Assembly: GCA_027076325.1 (NCBI GenBank)
Contig: JALTJZ010000044.1
Span: forward strand, 1,319 to 57,431
Direction of reading: 5' to 3'
DNA from: Chromatiales bacterium
GTDB lineage: Bacteria; Pseudomonadota; Gammaproteobacteria; UBA6429; Thiohalophilaceae
DNA: 56,113 nt
Position numbers and translations under genes: made by a program. Of this stretch, positions 8,701-17,640 are shown piece by piece; position 1 is the stretch's first letter; every line of letters starts with the position of its first letter. The notes below the pieces were generated by a model. It saw nothing but the letters and a program-made list of their open reading frames with translations. It was not told where the DNA came from and did not search any database.

Positions 8701-8720
8701 TATACTAAATACAGTATAAT
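8701..8720. promoter_or_regulatory. Palindrome overlapping a -10 box upstream of parA-like gene
   Basis: TATACT-aaatac-AGTATA is a perfect 18-bp inverted repeat (8701-8718). Its right arm overlaps a consensus TATAAT hexamer (8715-8720). It lies about 85 bp before the ParA-like start. This could be an operator sitting on the promoter, perhaps for autoregulation. No good -35 box was seen at 17 bp. It is not a LexA box. Confidence 0.4.
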
Positions 8721-8802
8721 TGTTACATCTATCACATTATTTCCTCGAATTTTGCGGTTTTTGGCCGATATTTAAGGAGTGCAGGGGCAGATTGGTATTG
8801 TT

Positions 8803-9492
8803 ATGGATATGCAGCGAATTATTGTTTTAAACACAAAAGGTGGTTGTGGCAAAACAACCATTGCGACTAACCTTGCCAGTTACTATGCCAGTTCCGGTTT
8901 TTCAGCTTCTCTTATGGATTACGATCCGCAAGGTTCCAGTACCCGCTGGTTAAACCTGCGCTCGAAAGAGCGGCCATGCATTCATGGTGTTGAGGCGCAT
9001 AAAAAGCCACGTGGTAATGTTACCCGGGTTTGGCAGAATCGTATTATCCCTGATACTGACCGGGTGGTGATTGACGCACCAGCCGGGGTTGATCATTCAC
9101 AGCTGCTGGACTTTATTCGTCAGATTGATACAGTCCTTATTCCCGTTTTGCCTTCACCAATTGATATTCATGCTGCCACGCGTTTTGTTGAAGACTTGTT
9201 ACTGGTGGCCAAAGTGAGGCAGTTGGGTATTCGGGTAGGGGTTGTTGCTAATCGTGCCAAAACAAATACCGTGATATATCAATCGCTGGAACGTTTTTTA
9301 AAAACCCTGCGGCTTCCCTTTATTACCACTTTACGTGATACGCAAAATTACGTCCGTGCTGCTGAACGTGGTATTGGTATCCATGAAATGTGGGACAAGC
9401 GAGTCGAGGTAGACAAAGTACACTGGCAACCCTTGCTTGACTGGCTGGAAGAAAATAATAGTGGGCAAAGCCGGGTTACGCCGGTGGCTTAA
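8803..9492 (+). CDS. Orphan ParA/MinD-family ATPase
   Basis: The protein (about 230 residues) carries the deviant Walker A motif KGGCGKTT near the N-terminus (NTKGGCGKTTIATNLA), the Walker A' segment LMDYDPQGSSTRWL, and the Walker B-like segment VVIDAPAGVD. These are the marks of ParA ATPases that dimerise on ATP and position DNA or protein cargo. There is no parB, plasmid replication gene or chemotaxis/pilus partner beside it, so its cargo is unknown. The start is uncertain: ATG at 8803 (or 8809) gives the usual N-terminus, while a GTG at 8779 overlaps the AAGGAG ribosome site. It stands alone on the plus strand between the two minus-strand B12 operons, with a palindromic element overlapping its likely promoter. 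Confidence 0.85.
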   Translation: MDMQRIIVLNTKGGCGKTTIATNLASYYASSGFSASLMDYDPQGSSTRWLNLRSKERPCIHGVEAHKKPRGNVTRVWQNRIIPDTDRVVIDAPAGVDHSQLLDFIRQIDTVLIPVLPSPIDIHAATRFVEDLLLVAKVRQLGIRVGVVANRAKTNTVIYQSLERFLKTLRLPFITTLRDTQNYVRAAERGIGIHEMWDKRVEVDKVHWQPLLDWLEENNSGQSRVTPVA

Positions 9493-9537
9493 GTCTAAAT
9501 TCTTATTCGCCACACCAGGCGCTAAAAAATAACTGGT

Positions 9538-9619
9538 TATTGCAAGCGATAGCGTAGTAGTCTTGGTGTTATGCGGTATATTTAACAAGATTGCCGTGTC
9601 ACGTTGTGCATCGCAATGG
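9538..9619. repeat. Dispersed palindromic repeat, copy 2 (decayed)
   Basis: The left end reads ATTGCAAGCGATAGCG and the right end TGCATCGCAATGG. The core GCGGTATATTTAACAAGATT closely matches copy 1 at 5032-5117. Several substitutions in the left arm weaken the hairpin. It lies between the convergent ParA-like and btuD genes. Confidence 0.75.
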
Positions 9620-9671
9620 AAATGATTCTATTTTTATATTTTGTTCTTCGTTGTGCTTAAGTGCTTTGGAT

Positions 9672-10454
9672 TTATTTTGCTATAAAAACCGATTGTTTAT
9701 CTGCTATTAATTCTGTTATCGGGTAGCCATACACTTCAGTTAAATTTTTGGCAGTAAGTACTTCTTCAGTTTTCCCTGCTTGTGTTTTTCCATTGTCATA
9801 GATGAGTAAAATATGGTCGCAATATTGTTTAGCCAGATTAATATCATGCATTACCATGGCTATAGCATGTTGTTGCCTGAAAGGTGACGTTGTTAAATAG
9901 TTTAGTAATTGATGCTGGTGAGCAATATCCAGATGATTAACCGGCTCATCGAGTAATAAAATATCTGTTTGTTGTGCGAGCAGTGTCACTAATCCCAAAC
10001 GGCGACGCTCCCCACCTGACAATGATGCTGTATTACGCTGTTCATAATCGGCCAACCCCATTTGGGCTAATAACGTTCTAACCAGATTAAAATCGTCAGC
10101 GTCTGGCCATTGCCATGCTTTTAAATGTGGGTGGCGGCCAATAAGTGCCGTATCGAGAACACTGGAAGGAAAAACATCCTGAAAGTCCTGCAATAAAATT
10201 CCCAACTGTTGAGCCAGTGCCCGGTATTTAATTTGCTGGATGGGTACGTTATTCAGTTCAATGCTTGCTTGCGGGTTTATTATTGTACTGGATGAGGGTA
10301 TGCCGGCCAGGGTATGTAATAAGGTTGTTTTACCAGCACCGTTCTTGCCAAGAATACCCCAGTTTTGCCCGGTTTGTATTTCGAAACTGAGCGATTCACA
10401 TAGTGTGCGATCGGCTATTTTAAGTGAGAGATTATTGATACTTAAGCAACTCAT
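9672..10454 (-). CDS. btuD: Cobalamin-type ABC transporter ATP-binding protein
   Basis: This is the cytoplasmic ATPase of a B12/siderophore-family ABC importer, about 260 residues from the chosen start. It shows Walker A GKNGAGKTT, a Q-loop (LLQDFQDVF), the signature LSGGERRR, Walker B DILLLDEPVNHLD and the switch His (MHDINLAKQ). The ATG at 10454 shares its A with the stop of btuC (TAATG), so the two are translationally coupled; a longer upstream frame lies within btuC and is not used. The family also serves haem and iron-siderophore importers, so the B12 assignment rests on its position next to the btuB operon. Confidence 0.88.
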   Translation of the reverse strand: MSCLSINNLSLKIADRTLCESLSFEIQTGQNWGILGKNGAGKTTLLHTLAGIPSSSTIINPQASIELNNVPIQQIKYRALAQQLGILLQDFQDVFPSSVLDTALIGRHPHLKAWQWPDADDFNLVRTLLAQMGLADYEQRNTASLSGGERRRLGLVTLLAQQTDILLLDEPVNHLDIAHQHQLLNYLTTSPFRQQHAIAMVMHDINLAKQYCDHILLIYDNGKTQAGKTEEVLTAKNLTEVYGYPITELIADKQSVFIAK

Positions 10455-11443
10455 TAGCGATGTGCCTCGCTGCGGTGCAATAAATATAAGAATAACGGAA
10501 TACCAATTAAGGCCGTTACAATACCCACCGGTATTTGTATGGGTGAAAATAAACTCCGGGATAAAGTATCGGCCAGTGTGAGCAGAGTGCCACCGCATAA
10601 AACACTGGCAGGCAGTAGTATGCGGTGATCCTGTATACCAGCAAGGCGGATAAGGTGTGGTACAACCAGACCAATAAAACCAATGCTACCTGCCTGAGTA
10701 ACAGCCGTTGCCGTACACAACGATGCCAGTACTAACAGCTTCCATTGTAGCTGGTGTGTTGCAACACCGAGTGACCGTGCAAATTGCTCGCCACGGATTA
10801 ATACATTCAATGATCGGGCTAACAGTAAACTGAGTAACAGCCCACTGAGCAATATAACAAAGCTAAGAGTTGGTAAATGGCTGTAACTTAAATCCCCCAT
10901 TAACCAGAACAACATACTATGTACACGGTTGCTAGGGCTAAAGGTAAGGATAAAACTGATAATCGCACCCCAGCCTGCGGCAAGAATAATTCCGGTTAAT
11001 AATAAGCGCGTTGGGTTCCAGTGGGTATTTTTTAAACCCCGACTTAATAAAAAAACCAGCAGCATGGCAAACAGGGCACCAGCAAAGGCACTTGCAGTGA
11101 GCACAATCAGCGGTAAACCAACCATAATGGCAAGCAATGCGGCAACCGATGCGCCACCCGATATACCTAATATATAAGGGTCGGCCAGTGGGTTGCGAAT
11201 TAATACCTGCATGAGTGCGCCTGCCAAAGCAAGTAGACCGCCGGTGACAAAGGCTGCGAGTGCGCGCTCCAGCCGTAACTGTACAATCAGTTGTTGAGTC
11301 GAAGCTTGCTGGCTAAAAATAGTATGCAGTACATCATTAAATGAAACGTTACTGCTTCCCACAAGTAAGGCCGTAATCAAACTGGCAATAGCTGCAACAA
11401 TCAGGAAACCTATTAACCAGTAAGTTGAAAAATTTTTTAACAT
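10454..11443 (-). CDS. btuC: FecCD/BtuC-family ABC transporter permease
   Basis: The 329-residue inner-membrane permease has about 10 hydrophobic helices, as in BtuC. Family landmarks are visible: LRLERALAAFVTGGLLALAG near residue 52, RNPLADPYILGISGGAS around 83-99, and the cytoplasmic coupling segment GSIGFIGLVVPHLIRL near residue 250. It pairs with the ATPase directly downstream. The gene starts 22 nt after the HAD phosphatase stop on the same strand, so it may be transcribed with it. No periplasmic binding protein (BtuF) gene is in the window. Substrate is inferred as cobalamin from context; siderophore or haem is possible. Confidence 0.88.
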   Translation of the reverse strand: MLKNFSTYWLIGFLIVAAIASLITALLVGSSNVSFNDVLHTIFSQQASTQQLIVQLRLERALAAFVTGGLLALAGALMQVLIRNPLADPYILGISGGASVAALLAIMVGLPLIVLTASAFAGALFAMLLVFLLSRGLKNTHWNPTRLLLTGIILAAGWGAIISFILTFSPSNRVHSMLFWLMGDLSYSHLPTLSFVILLSGLLLSLLLARSLNVLIRGEQFARSLGVATHQLQWKLLVLASLCTATAVTQAGSIGFIGLVVPHLIRLAGIQDHRILLPASVLCGGTLLTLADTLSRSLFSPIQIPVGIVTALIGIPLFLYLLHRSEAHR

Positions 11444-11465
11444 AGCAGAAAAGATATTCTGCTAT

Positions 11466-12155
11466 TTACAGGTTGGAATGCAGATGCATAATTTTCCAGC
11501 CGTGCTGTTTGGCATGCTGGGTGAGCTTGTCATCTGGGTCAACCGCAATTGGATGGCTAACCTGTTCGAGTAAAGGAATATCATTGTGTGAATCGCTGTA
11601 GAACCAGCTATTGTTCAGGTTATAGCCGGTTTGCTGTAGCCAGTGATTAAGTCGGGTTACTTTACCGTGCTGAAAGCAGGGGATACCCTCGACCTGACCG
11701 GTGTATTGGTTATTTTTTATTTCCGGTTCGGTTGCGAGTAAGTTATCAATACCAAATTCTTTGGCAATGGGTGCGGTGATAAAGCGATTGGTTGCGGTAA
11801 TAATGAGTAGTGTATGATTTTTTTCCCGGTGCTGCTGAACAAGTGCCCGTGCCTGAGTGCTTATAATCGGTATAATAGATTCCTGCATAAATTTACTATG
11901 TAGCATGTTTAGTTCATCCATACTAAGCTGGCTGAGGGGTTTCAGGCTAAAGCGGAGAAACTCGTCAATATCCAGCGTTCCTGCCTTGTAAGCATCATAA
12001 AATCGCTGATTTTCGGCGGCATATTCTTCTTTGTTAACATGTCCATGTTGAGCAATAAATTCACCCCAGAGCGCATCACTGTCACCGGCTAGCAGGGTAT
12101 TATCAAGGTCAAAAATGGCTAAGTCTTTATTTTTATTGAGTTTTGTTGTATTCAT
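11466..12155 (-). CDS. HAD-superfamily subfamily IB phosphatase (SerB-like)
   Basis: The 229-residue soluble protein has HAD motif I (DLAIFDLDNTLLAGDSD, nucleophile the first Asp of DLDNT), motif II (IITATN, about residue 118-123), a Lys motif (HGKVTRLNHW) and motif III (YSDSHNDIPLLE). This is the arrangement of the HAD-IB group that includes phosphoserine phosphatase and histidinol-phosphatase-like enzymes. The insert between motifs I and II forms the small helical cap. A homologous HAD gene sits next to rppH-ptsP in Pseudomonas, and the same neighbourhood is kept here, divergently arranged. Substrate is not determined. It could be transcribed with btuC-btuD, 22 nt downstream. Confidence 0.85.
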   Translation of the reverse strand: MNTTKLNKNKDLAIFDLDNTLLAGDSDALWGEFIAQHGHVNKEEYAAENQRFYDAYKAGTLDIDEFLRFSLKPLSQLSMDELNMLHSKFMQESIIPIISTQARALVQQHREKNHTLLIITATNRFITAPIAKEFGIDNLLATEPEIKNNQYTGQVEGIPCFQHGKVTRLNHWLQQTGYNLNNSWFYSDSHNDIPLLEQVSHPIAVDPDDKLTQHAKQHGWKIMHLHSNL

Positions 12156-12304
12156 GGGGGTATTCTAGCCTAAAAATGCATTCTGCAACATATTAGTATT
12201 CGGTCGTGTGTTTAGACGTAAAAAGGGGGTTAAAAATTAACTCTTTAGTGCCAATTTATGCAATTATATTAGGTAATAAAAAATACAATGAATAGGGAGC
12301 TGGA

Positions 12305-12802
12305 ATGATTGACCAAGATGGCTATCGTGCAAATGTCGGTATTATGTTGAGCAATGGTCAGGGAGAACTCCTGTGGGCGCGGCGTCTGGGGCGGGATGGC
12401 TGGCAATTTCCACAAGGGGGTATCCAGGAGAATGAATCCCCGCAGCAAGCGTTGTTTCGCGAACTAAAAGAAGAGATCGGTCTGGAAGTCAATGAAGTTG
12501 AAGTAATAAAATCAACCAATGGCTGGTTGCGTTATGACTTACCCAGGAGTTTACAAAGAACAAACAGTAAGCCTGTTTGTATCGGCCAGAAACAGATCTG
12601 GTTTTTACTGAAGTTAATATCAAGTGAAGAGCTAATTAAACTGGACTGTTCAGAAAAACCGGAGTTTGACCAATGGCGATGGATCCAGCCAGAGCTTGCA
12701 GTAGAACAGGTCGTTGAATTTAAACGTGCTGTTTACCAGCGTGCCTTGTCGGTATTATTACCTGATTTTAGTTTGAATTTAAAACAACGCTGCTCGCAAT
12801 AG
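12305..12802 (+). CDS. rppH: RNA pyrophosphohydrolase RppH
   Basis: RppH removes pyrophosphate from the 5' end of triphosphorylated transcripts and so starts 5'-end-dependent mRNA decay by RNase E. The 165-residue protein begins MIDQDGYRANVGIML as in E. coli RppH and has a complete Nudix box (GGIQENESPQQALFRELKEEIGL split across residues 39-61). A GGGAG ribosome site precedes the ATG. The ptsP gene follows after 18 nt, giving the conserved rppH-ptsP operon. Confidence 0.96.
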   Translation: MIDQDGYRANVGIMLSNGQGELLWARRLGRDGWQFPQGGIQENESPQQALFRELKEEIGLEVNEVEVIKSTNGWLRYDLPRSLQRTNSKPVCIGQKQIWFLLKLISSEELIKLDCSEKPEFDQWRWIQPELAVEQVVEFKRAVYQRALSVLLPDFSLNLKQRCSQ

Positions 12803-12820
12803 CCTTAAGCGAAGAATAAA

Positions 12821-15091
12821 ATGCTACAGGAACTGAAACAAATTATAAATGAATTTGTTGTTACGCGGGAAATAGAACGTAAGTTGCAGCTGCTTGTTTG
12901 TAATATCCATAAAAAAATTGCCTGTGATTCCTGTTCAGTCTTTTTAGTTGATGAACAAAATCGTCAGCTTGTATTAATGGCAACGGAAGGATTTTATCAG
13001 GAAGCTGTCGGTGTTGTCCGTTTGCCACTCAATAACAGTTTATCAGGCCTGGTTGTTAAACGTGCTGAACCCATTAGCCTTGACGATTGTTCGCAACACC
13101 CTGCTTATTATTATGTTCCTGAAACGGGTGAAGAAGCCTTTCACGGTTACATCGGTGTGCCGGTTATTCATAATCGGACTGTATTGGCGGTTATTACGTT
13201 ACATCAAAAAGCCAAAGCCTGCTTTGATGTTGATAGTGAAACCTTTCTGATCACCATTGCTTCACAAATTGCAGACAACCTTGCACATGCTCGTATTAGT
13301 CAGGATTTAGACGATATCCTGAATGCCGATATTCCGCGTGGCGCTTTTCACCCTATTGCCGGTTTACCGGGTGCACCCGGTATGGCGATTGGTACCAGTT
13401 GTGTTATGTATGTACCAACGGATATTAGAGCAATCCCTGATCGTAAAATTAGCGATATTGATGCAGAAATCAGGTTATTTGAATCTGCGGTTAATAATGT
13501 AAAGAAAGATATTACCGAGCTAAAAGTTAAACTGGCAGAAACGGTTGCTGATGACGAACTGGCTTTATTTGATGCTTATTTATTAATGCTCGACAGCCAG
13601 TCGTTATTAGGCGAAACCATTAACCGTATTCATGAAGGACAATGGGGGCAGGCTGCGTTACGTGATACCTTACAAAATTATACGACACAGTTTGAGAGTA
13701 TGGATGACTCGTACTTGCGAGAGAGGGGTTCAGATATACTCGATCTTGGTCGTCGTATTTTGCGTTACTTAAGAGAAGATAACGAAAAAGACAGAGTATT
13801 GCCGGATAAAGTAATTTTAGTTGGGGAGTTACTCACCCCTTCTAATTTAGCACAGGTGCCACTTGAAAAATTAGTCGGTGTTATATCCCGTCATGGTTCA
13901 CGCACCTCACATCTGGCAATTTTTGCACGTGCCATGGGTATTCCGGCTGTTATGGGTGCCGAGTTAATACCCATTAGTAAAATAGATGGCTGTAAATTAA
14001 TTGTTGATGGCTATAAGGGCGATGTTTACGTTAATCCTGCCGACGAAATTCAACAACGTTATTCGCGGTTAATTGAGGATGAAGCGCGTTTAACAACTAA
14101 ATTACAGGAACTTGCCGACCAACCTGCACAGACAGAAGACGGTCATTCGGTTACATTATTTCTAACCTCCGGCCTTACGGCGGGCATTAATCCTGAGAAA
14201 ACATCACAGGCCGATGGCATTGGTTTATACCGTACTGAGCTTCCTTTTATGGAGCGCCAGCGCTTTCCCAGCGAAAATGAACAATGTGAAATTTACCAAA
14301 GTATCCTGAAGCTTTGTGCCCCACGTCCGGTTTATCTGCGTACTTTGGATGTGGGTGGTGATAAGGCGCTTAATTACTTTCCCATTGTGGAAGAAAATCC
14401 GTTTTTGGGTTGGCGTGGTATTCGTATTACACTGGATCACCCTGAAATTTTTCTGGTACAAATAAGAGCAATGTTGCGCGCAAATGTGGGGCTGAATAAT
14501 TTACATATATTATTACCCATGATCAGCAATGTCGCAGAATTAAATGATGCGCTTGCTTTAATACACCGAGTGTATGGTGAATTACTTGAAGAAGGTGAAG
14601 AGGTTGTGATGCCCAAAGTGGGTGTGATGATAGAAGTACCTTCCGCTGTTTATATGGCTGAAAGTCTAGCTAAACGAGTTGACTATTTTTCAATTGGTTC
14701 AAATGATTTAACCCAGTACCTTTTAGCAGTTGACCGCAATAATTCACGGGTTGCCGGTTTATACGATGCCCTGCATCCGGCTGTTTTAAAAGCAATCTAT
14801 CAGGTTGTGCAAGCCGGCCATACTTATAACAAGCCAGTTGGCATTTGTGGTGAAATGGCTGGCGATCCGGCGGCTGCTTTATTACTGGTTGGAATGGGGT
14901 TGGACAGTTTAAGTATGTCCGCCTCCTCTTTACTAAGAGTGAAGTGGGTGTTGCGTCATTTTAGCCGTAACCGTACCCGTCAGATACTTGATGATGTTTT
15001 AAAACTTGAAGATGCAGATTTTATACGCGCACACATGAATCATATTTTAGAACTTGCCGGAATGGGTGTGTTGTTAGGTGCAGGTGATTAG
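12821..15091 (+). CDS. ptsP: Phosphoenolpyruvate-protein phosphotransferase PtsP (EI-Ntr)
   Basis: This is enzyme I of the nitrogen phosphotransferase system. It autophosphorylates from PEP and passes the phosphate to NPr and then EIIA-Ntr, linking carbon/nitrogen status and K+ handling. The 756-residue protein has an N-terminal GAF domain (about 1-160), the EI N-terminal helical domain (about 185-310), the phosphohistidine domain with active His364 in SRTSHLAIFAR, and the C-terminal PEP-binding barrel (about 410-745). The barrel holds GIGLYRTELPFM, LRTLDVGGDK and the catalytic-Cys segment ICGEMAGDP. It is co-transcribed with rppH. The HPr-like and EIIA partners are not in the window. Confidence 0.96.
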   Translation: MLQELKQIINEFVVTREIERKLQLLVCNIHKKIACDSCSVFLVDEQNRQLVLMATEGFYQEAVGVVRLPLNNSLSGLVVKRAEPISLDDCSQHPAYYYVPETGEEAFHGYIGVPVIHNRTVLAVITLHQKAKACFDVDSETFLITIASQIADNLAHARISQDLDDILNADIPRGAFHPIAGLPGAPGMAIGTSCVMYVPTDIRAIPDRKISDIDAEIRLFESAVNNVKKDITELKVKLAETVADDELALFDAYLLMLDSQSLLGETINRIHEGQWGQAALRDTLQNYTTQFESMDDSYLRERGSDILDLGRRILRYLREDNEKDRVLPDKVILVGELLTPSNLAQVPLEKLVGVISRHGSRTSHLAIFARAMGIPAVMGAELIPISKIDGCKLIVDGYKGDVYVNPADEIQQRYSRLIEDEARLTTKLQELADQPAQTEDGHSVTLFLTSGLTAGINPEKTSQADGIGLYRTELPFMERQRFPSENEQCEIYQSILKLCAPRPVYLRTLDVGGDKALNYFPIVEENPFLGWRGIRITLDHPEIFLVQIRAMLRANVGLNNLHILLPMISNVAELNDALALIHRVYGELLEEGEEVVMPKVGVMIEVPSAVYMAESLAKRVDYFSIGSNDLTQYLLAVDRNNSRVAGLYDALHPAVLKAIYQVVQAGHTYNKPVGICGEMAGDPAAALLLVGMGLDSLSMSASSLLRVKWVLRHFSRNRTRQILDDVLKLEDADFIRAHMNHILELAGMGVLLGAGD

Positions 15092-15217
15092 AGCATTAAT
15101 TTTATAATTGTCGAATGAGTCGCTAAATAAATGAATAATTATAAATAACAGTGCTATTATTAGAAGATTATTAGAAACAGTTTCTTTATTAAAAAATTGA
15201 ATTTAGTGAAATAGTTT

Positions 15218-17014
15218 ATGAACCAGGTACGCCAATTCCATGCAAGTGGTGATGAAGCACTTTCCCTGCCGGATGTTGTTAAAAGCCTTATTGATGATGG
15301 ACGCATTGCCCCCAGTTTATCCGAACAGTTCCTGATCCCGGCGCGCACTTCCAGCAAACTGGATATTAGTCCGCTTATTATTATTAGCCAGCAGGAATGG
15401 GACGATCTTAAAAATCCAGGTCAGAAACTCACACTGGATATATTAACGCAATGGCTGGCTGATAAATCCGGCTTACCTTATTACCGTGTCGATCCTCTAA
15501 AAATTGATGTAGCGACCGTGACAGATGTAATTTCATCTGCATATGCAATTAGGCATAAAATTTTACCAGTGGAAGTGCATGAGAACCATGTTGTAATTGC
15601 AACCGCCGAGCCGAATGTACGCAGCTGGGAAAGTGAGTTGTCACATGTTAATAATGGCATTGAAATTGAGAGAGTCATCACCAACCCGCTTGATATTTCA
15701 CGATTTTTGAATGAATTCTACAGCGTTAGCCATTCAATAAGACGTGCTACATCCGAAACAGAAAACCGCAAGAACATTGGTATCGGTAATTTTGAACAAC
15801 TGGTTGAACTGGGTAAATCCGGCAACCTAGATGCTAATGATCAGGACATCGTACAGATTGTAGACTGGTTATTACAATATGCGTTCGAACAGCGCGCCAG
15901 TGATATTCATTTAGAACCACGCCGCGATAAAGGGCATATTCGTTTTCGTATTGATGGTATGTTGCACCTTGTTTACGATATGCCGCCGTTAGTAATGAAT
16001 GCGGTAACCAGCCGTATTAAAGTACTCGGGCGCATGGACGTGGTTGAAAAAAGGCGCCCGCAAGATGGCCGTATCAAAACAAAATTACAGGATGGAGCAG
16101 AAATAGAATTACGTTTATCCACCATGCCCACAGCATTTGGTGAAAAACTGGTAATGCGTATTTTTGATCCCATCGTTTTAACAAAAGACTTTACCGCATT
16201 AGGCTTTGGTGAAAAAGACATTGCATGCTGGAATAGTATGGTAACGCAGCCACACGGTATTGTACTGGTAACCGGCCCAACCGGCTCGGGTAAGACATCG
16301 ACATTATATGCAACGTTAAGGCAGCTAGCCACACCAGAAGTGAATGTCAGCACAGTTGAAGATCCAATCGAAAATATTGTTTCAGAGTTTAATCAGATGC
16401 AGGTACAGGCCAATATTGATGTTACCTTTGCTGCTGGTATTCGTACGCTATTACGTCAGGATCCCGACATCATTATGGTTGGTGAGATTCGTGATAAGGA
16501 AACAGCCGAAATGGCAATACAGGCAGCATTGACCGGGCACCTTGTTTTATCAACGCTGCATACTAATGATGCGGCGGCGGCGATTCCTCGGTTACGCGAA
16601 ATTGGTATTCCTGCCTATTTGTTAAACGCAACATTAAATGGTGTGATGGCTCAGCGTTTAGCGCGAACATTATGCCCCCACTGCAAACAACCAACAGAAA
16701 TAGACGATGATGTCTGGCATGCCTTAACAAAACCCTATAAAGTAACAGGCAAGGGAAAATTTTATAAAGCGGTGGGTTGTGAAAAGTGCCGTGATACCGG
16801 CTATTTAGGACGGGTTGGTTTATATGAAATGCTAACCATGAGTAATAATATGCGCCATAAAATTACACCAGAAAGTGATGCGACGGATATTCGGCGTCTG
16901 GGTATTAAAGAAGGTATGGTGCAGTTACGCATTGCTGGAGCACAAAAGGTTGCCATGGGAATGACTACACCTGAAGAAGTTTTGCGTGTTGTACCATTAG
17001 ATGATAATTTTTAA
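15218..17014 (+). CDS. GspE/PilB-family secretion/pilus assembly ATPase, orphan
   Basis: The 598-residue cytoplasmic ATPase has a T2SSE-N-type domain (about 30-175), Walker A GPTGSGKTS (about residue 352), the Asp and His boxes (TVEDPIE, LSTLHTNDAAA), Walker B RQDPDIIMVGEIRD, and a tetra-Cys zinc motif near residue 488 (CPHCKQ then CEKCRDTG). Such hexamers power type II secretion, type IV pilus or MSHA pilus assembly. The N-domain lacks an obvious RLGxxL c-di-GMP motif of MshE. No gspF/pilC, pseudopilin or secretin gene is nearby, so the machine it drives is unknown. It starts 126 bp after ptsP; its own ribosome site is weak. Confidence 0.9.
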   Translation: MNQVRQFHASGDEALSLPDVVKSLIDDGRIAPSLSEQFLIPARTSSKLDISPLIIISQQEWDDLKNPGQKLTLDILTQWLADKSGLPYYRVDPLKIDVATVTDVISSAYAIRHKILPVEVHENHVVIATAEPNVRSWESELSHVNNGIEIERVITNPLDISRFLNEFYSVSHSIRRATSETENRKNIGIGNFEQLVELGKSGNLDANDQDIVQIVDWLLQYAFEQRASDIHLEPRRDKGHIRFRIDGMLHLVYDMPPLVMNAVTSRIKVLGRMDVVEKRRPQDGRIKTKLQDGAEIELRLSTMPTAFGEKLVMRIFDPIVLTKDFTALGFGEKDIACWNSMVTQPHGIVLVTGPTGSGKTSTLYATLRQLATPEVNVSTVEDPIENIVSEFNQMQVQANIDVTFAAGIRTLLRQDPDIIMVGEIRDKETAEMAIQAALTGHLVLSTLHTNDAAAAIPRLREIGIPAYLLNATLNGVMAQRLARTLCPHCKQPTEIDDDVWHALTKPYKVTGKGKFYKAVGCEKCRDTGYLGRVGLYEMLTMSNNMRHKITPESDATDIRRLGIKEGMVQLRIAGAQKVAMGMTTPEEVLRVVPLDDNF

Positions 17015-17044
17015 AATAATTTCAATATTAAAGACCAATCACCT

Positions 17045-17449
17045 TTAGTGTGTACGTTTTGCATGTGTTTTCACCTGGCGAATGAGCTCGTCAGGAAAAT
17101 AAGGCTTTAAAATAAAATCATCGGCACTGATTTCCAGGATCTCATCAACGGTACTGTCTTTTTCATCACCAATTACAATAATAGGTAAAAGCTTCCATTT
17201 TTCCTGTTGACGAATCACACCAATAAATTCATGAGTGTTGGTATAAGCCAGTTTTGCATGGATAAAAATTAAATCCGGTGGCAGCATAACTTCAAACAGT
17301 CGCTTGATATGGACGGCAGAATAAGCGGTTGCAACCTGATATCCTTCTCGATGCAACAAATATTCAACCAGGCTTGCACTGAATTCATCATTTTCAATAA
17401 TCAGAACAGAACTACGTAAAACCTGATGTGGGTGGGGCATAGTTGCCAA
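17045..17449 (-). CDS. Stand-alone receiver-like protein lacking the phospho-acceptor Asp
   Basis: The 134-residue protein has a response-regulator receiver fold from residue 14 to 130 and no output domain. The pattern PPDLIFI-His64 puts His where the phosphorylated Asp should be, and the acidic pair is changed to Glu-Asn-Asp (VLIIENDE). The conserved Lys115 (DFILKPY) is kept. Canonical Asp phosphorylation is therefore unlikely; it is a pseudo-receiver that probably acts by protein contact. It is convergent with the orphan GspE-type ATPase, 30 bp away, a suggestive but unproven pairing since receiver-like proteins often control pilus motors. Confidence 0.8.
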   Translation of the reverse strand: MATMPHPHQVLRSSVLIIENDEFSASLVEYLLHREGYQVATAYSAVHIKRLFEVMLPPDLIFIHAKLAYTNTHEFIGVIRQQEKWKLLPIIVIGDEKDSTVDEILEISADDFILKPYFPDELIRQVKTHAKRTH

Positions 17450-17640
17450 TTACCTCATAACTGCATTTAGGCTTCCTGGCACTTGATATATATCCTGCGT
17501 TACTGAGCTTATCGGCAAGATGAAGGCTGGGCTTTAGTTTATTTTTATGGCTGGTAACCCTGTTTATATGTGATATTAAATTAATAACATACTTTAAGTT
17601 GCTGTATATAAAGGACTAATTAGAAAGAAGGGTAGGCGCA

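Noticed and set aside
8701-8718. LexA (SOS) box
   Set aside because: The dyad TATACT-N6-AGTATA lacks the CTGT-N8-ACAG arrangement.
8779-8802. GTG start for the ParA-like gene
   Set aside because: It overlaps the AAGGAG ribosome site, and the added residues do not fit the family N-terminus, though it cannot be fully excluded.
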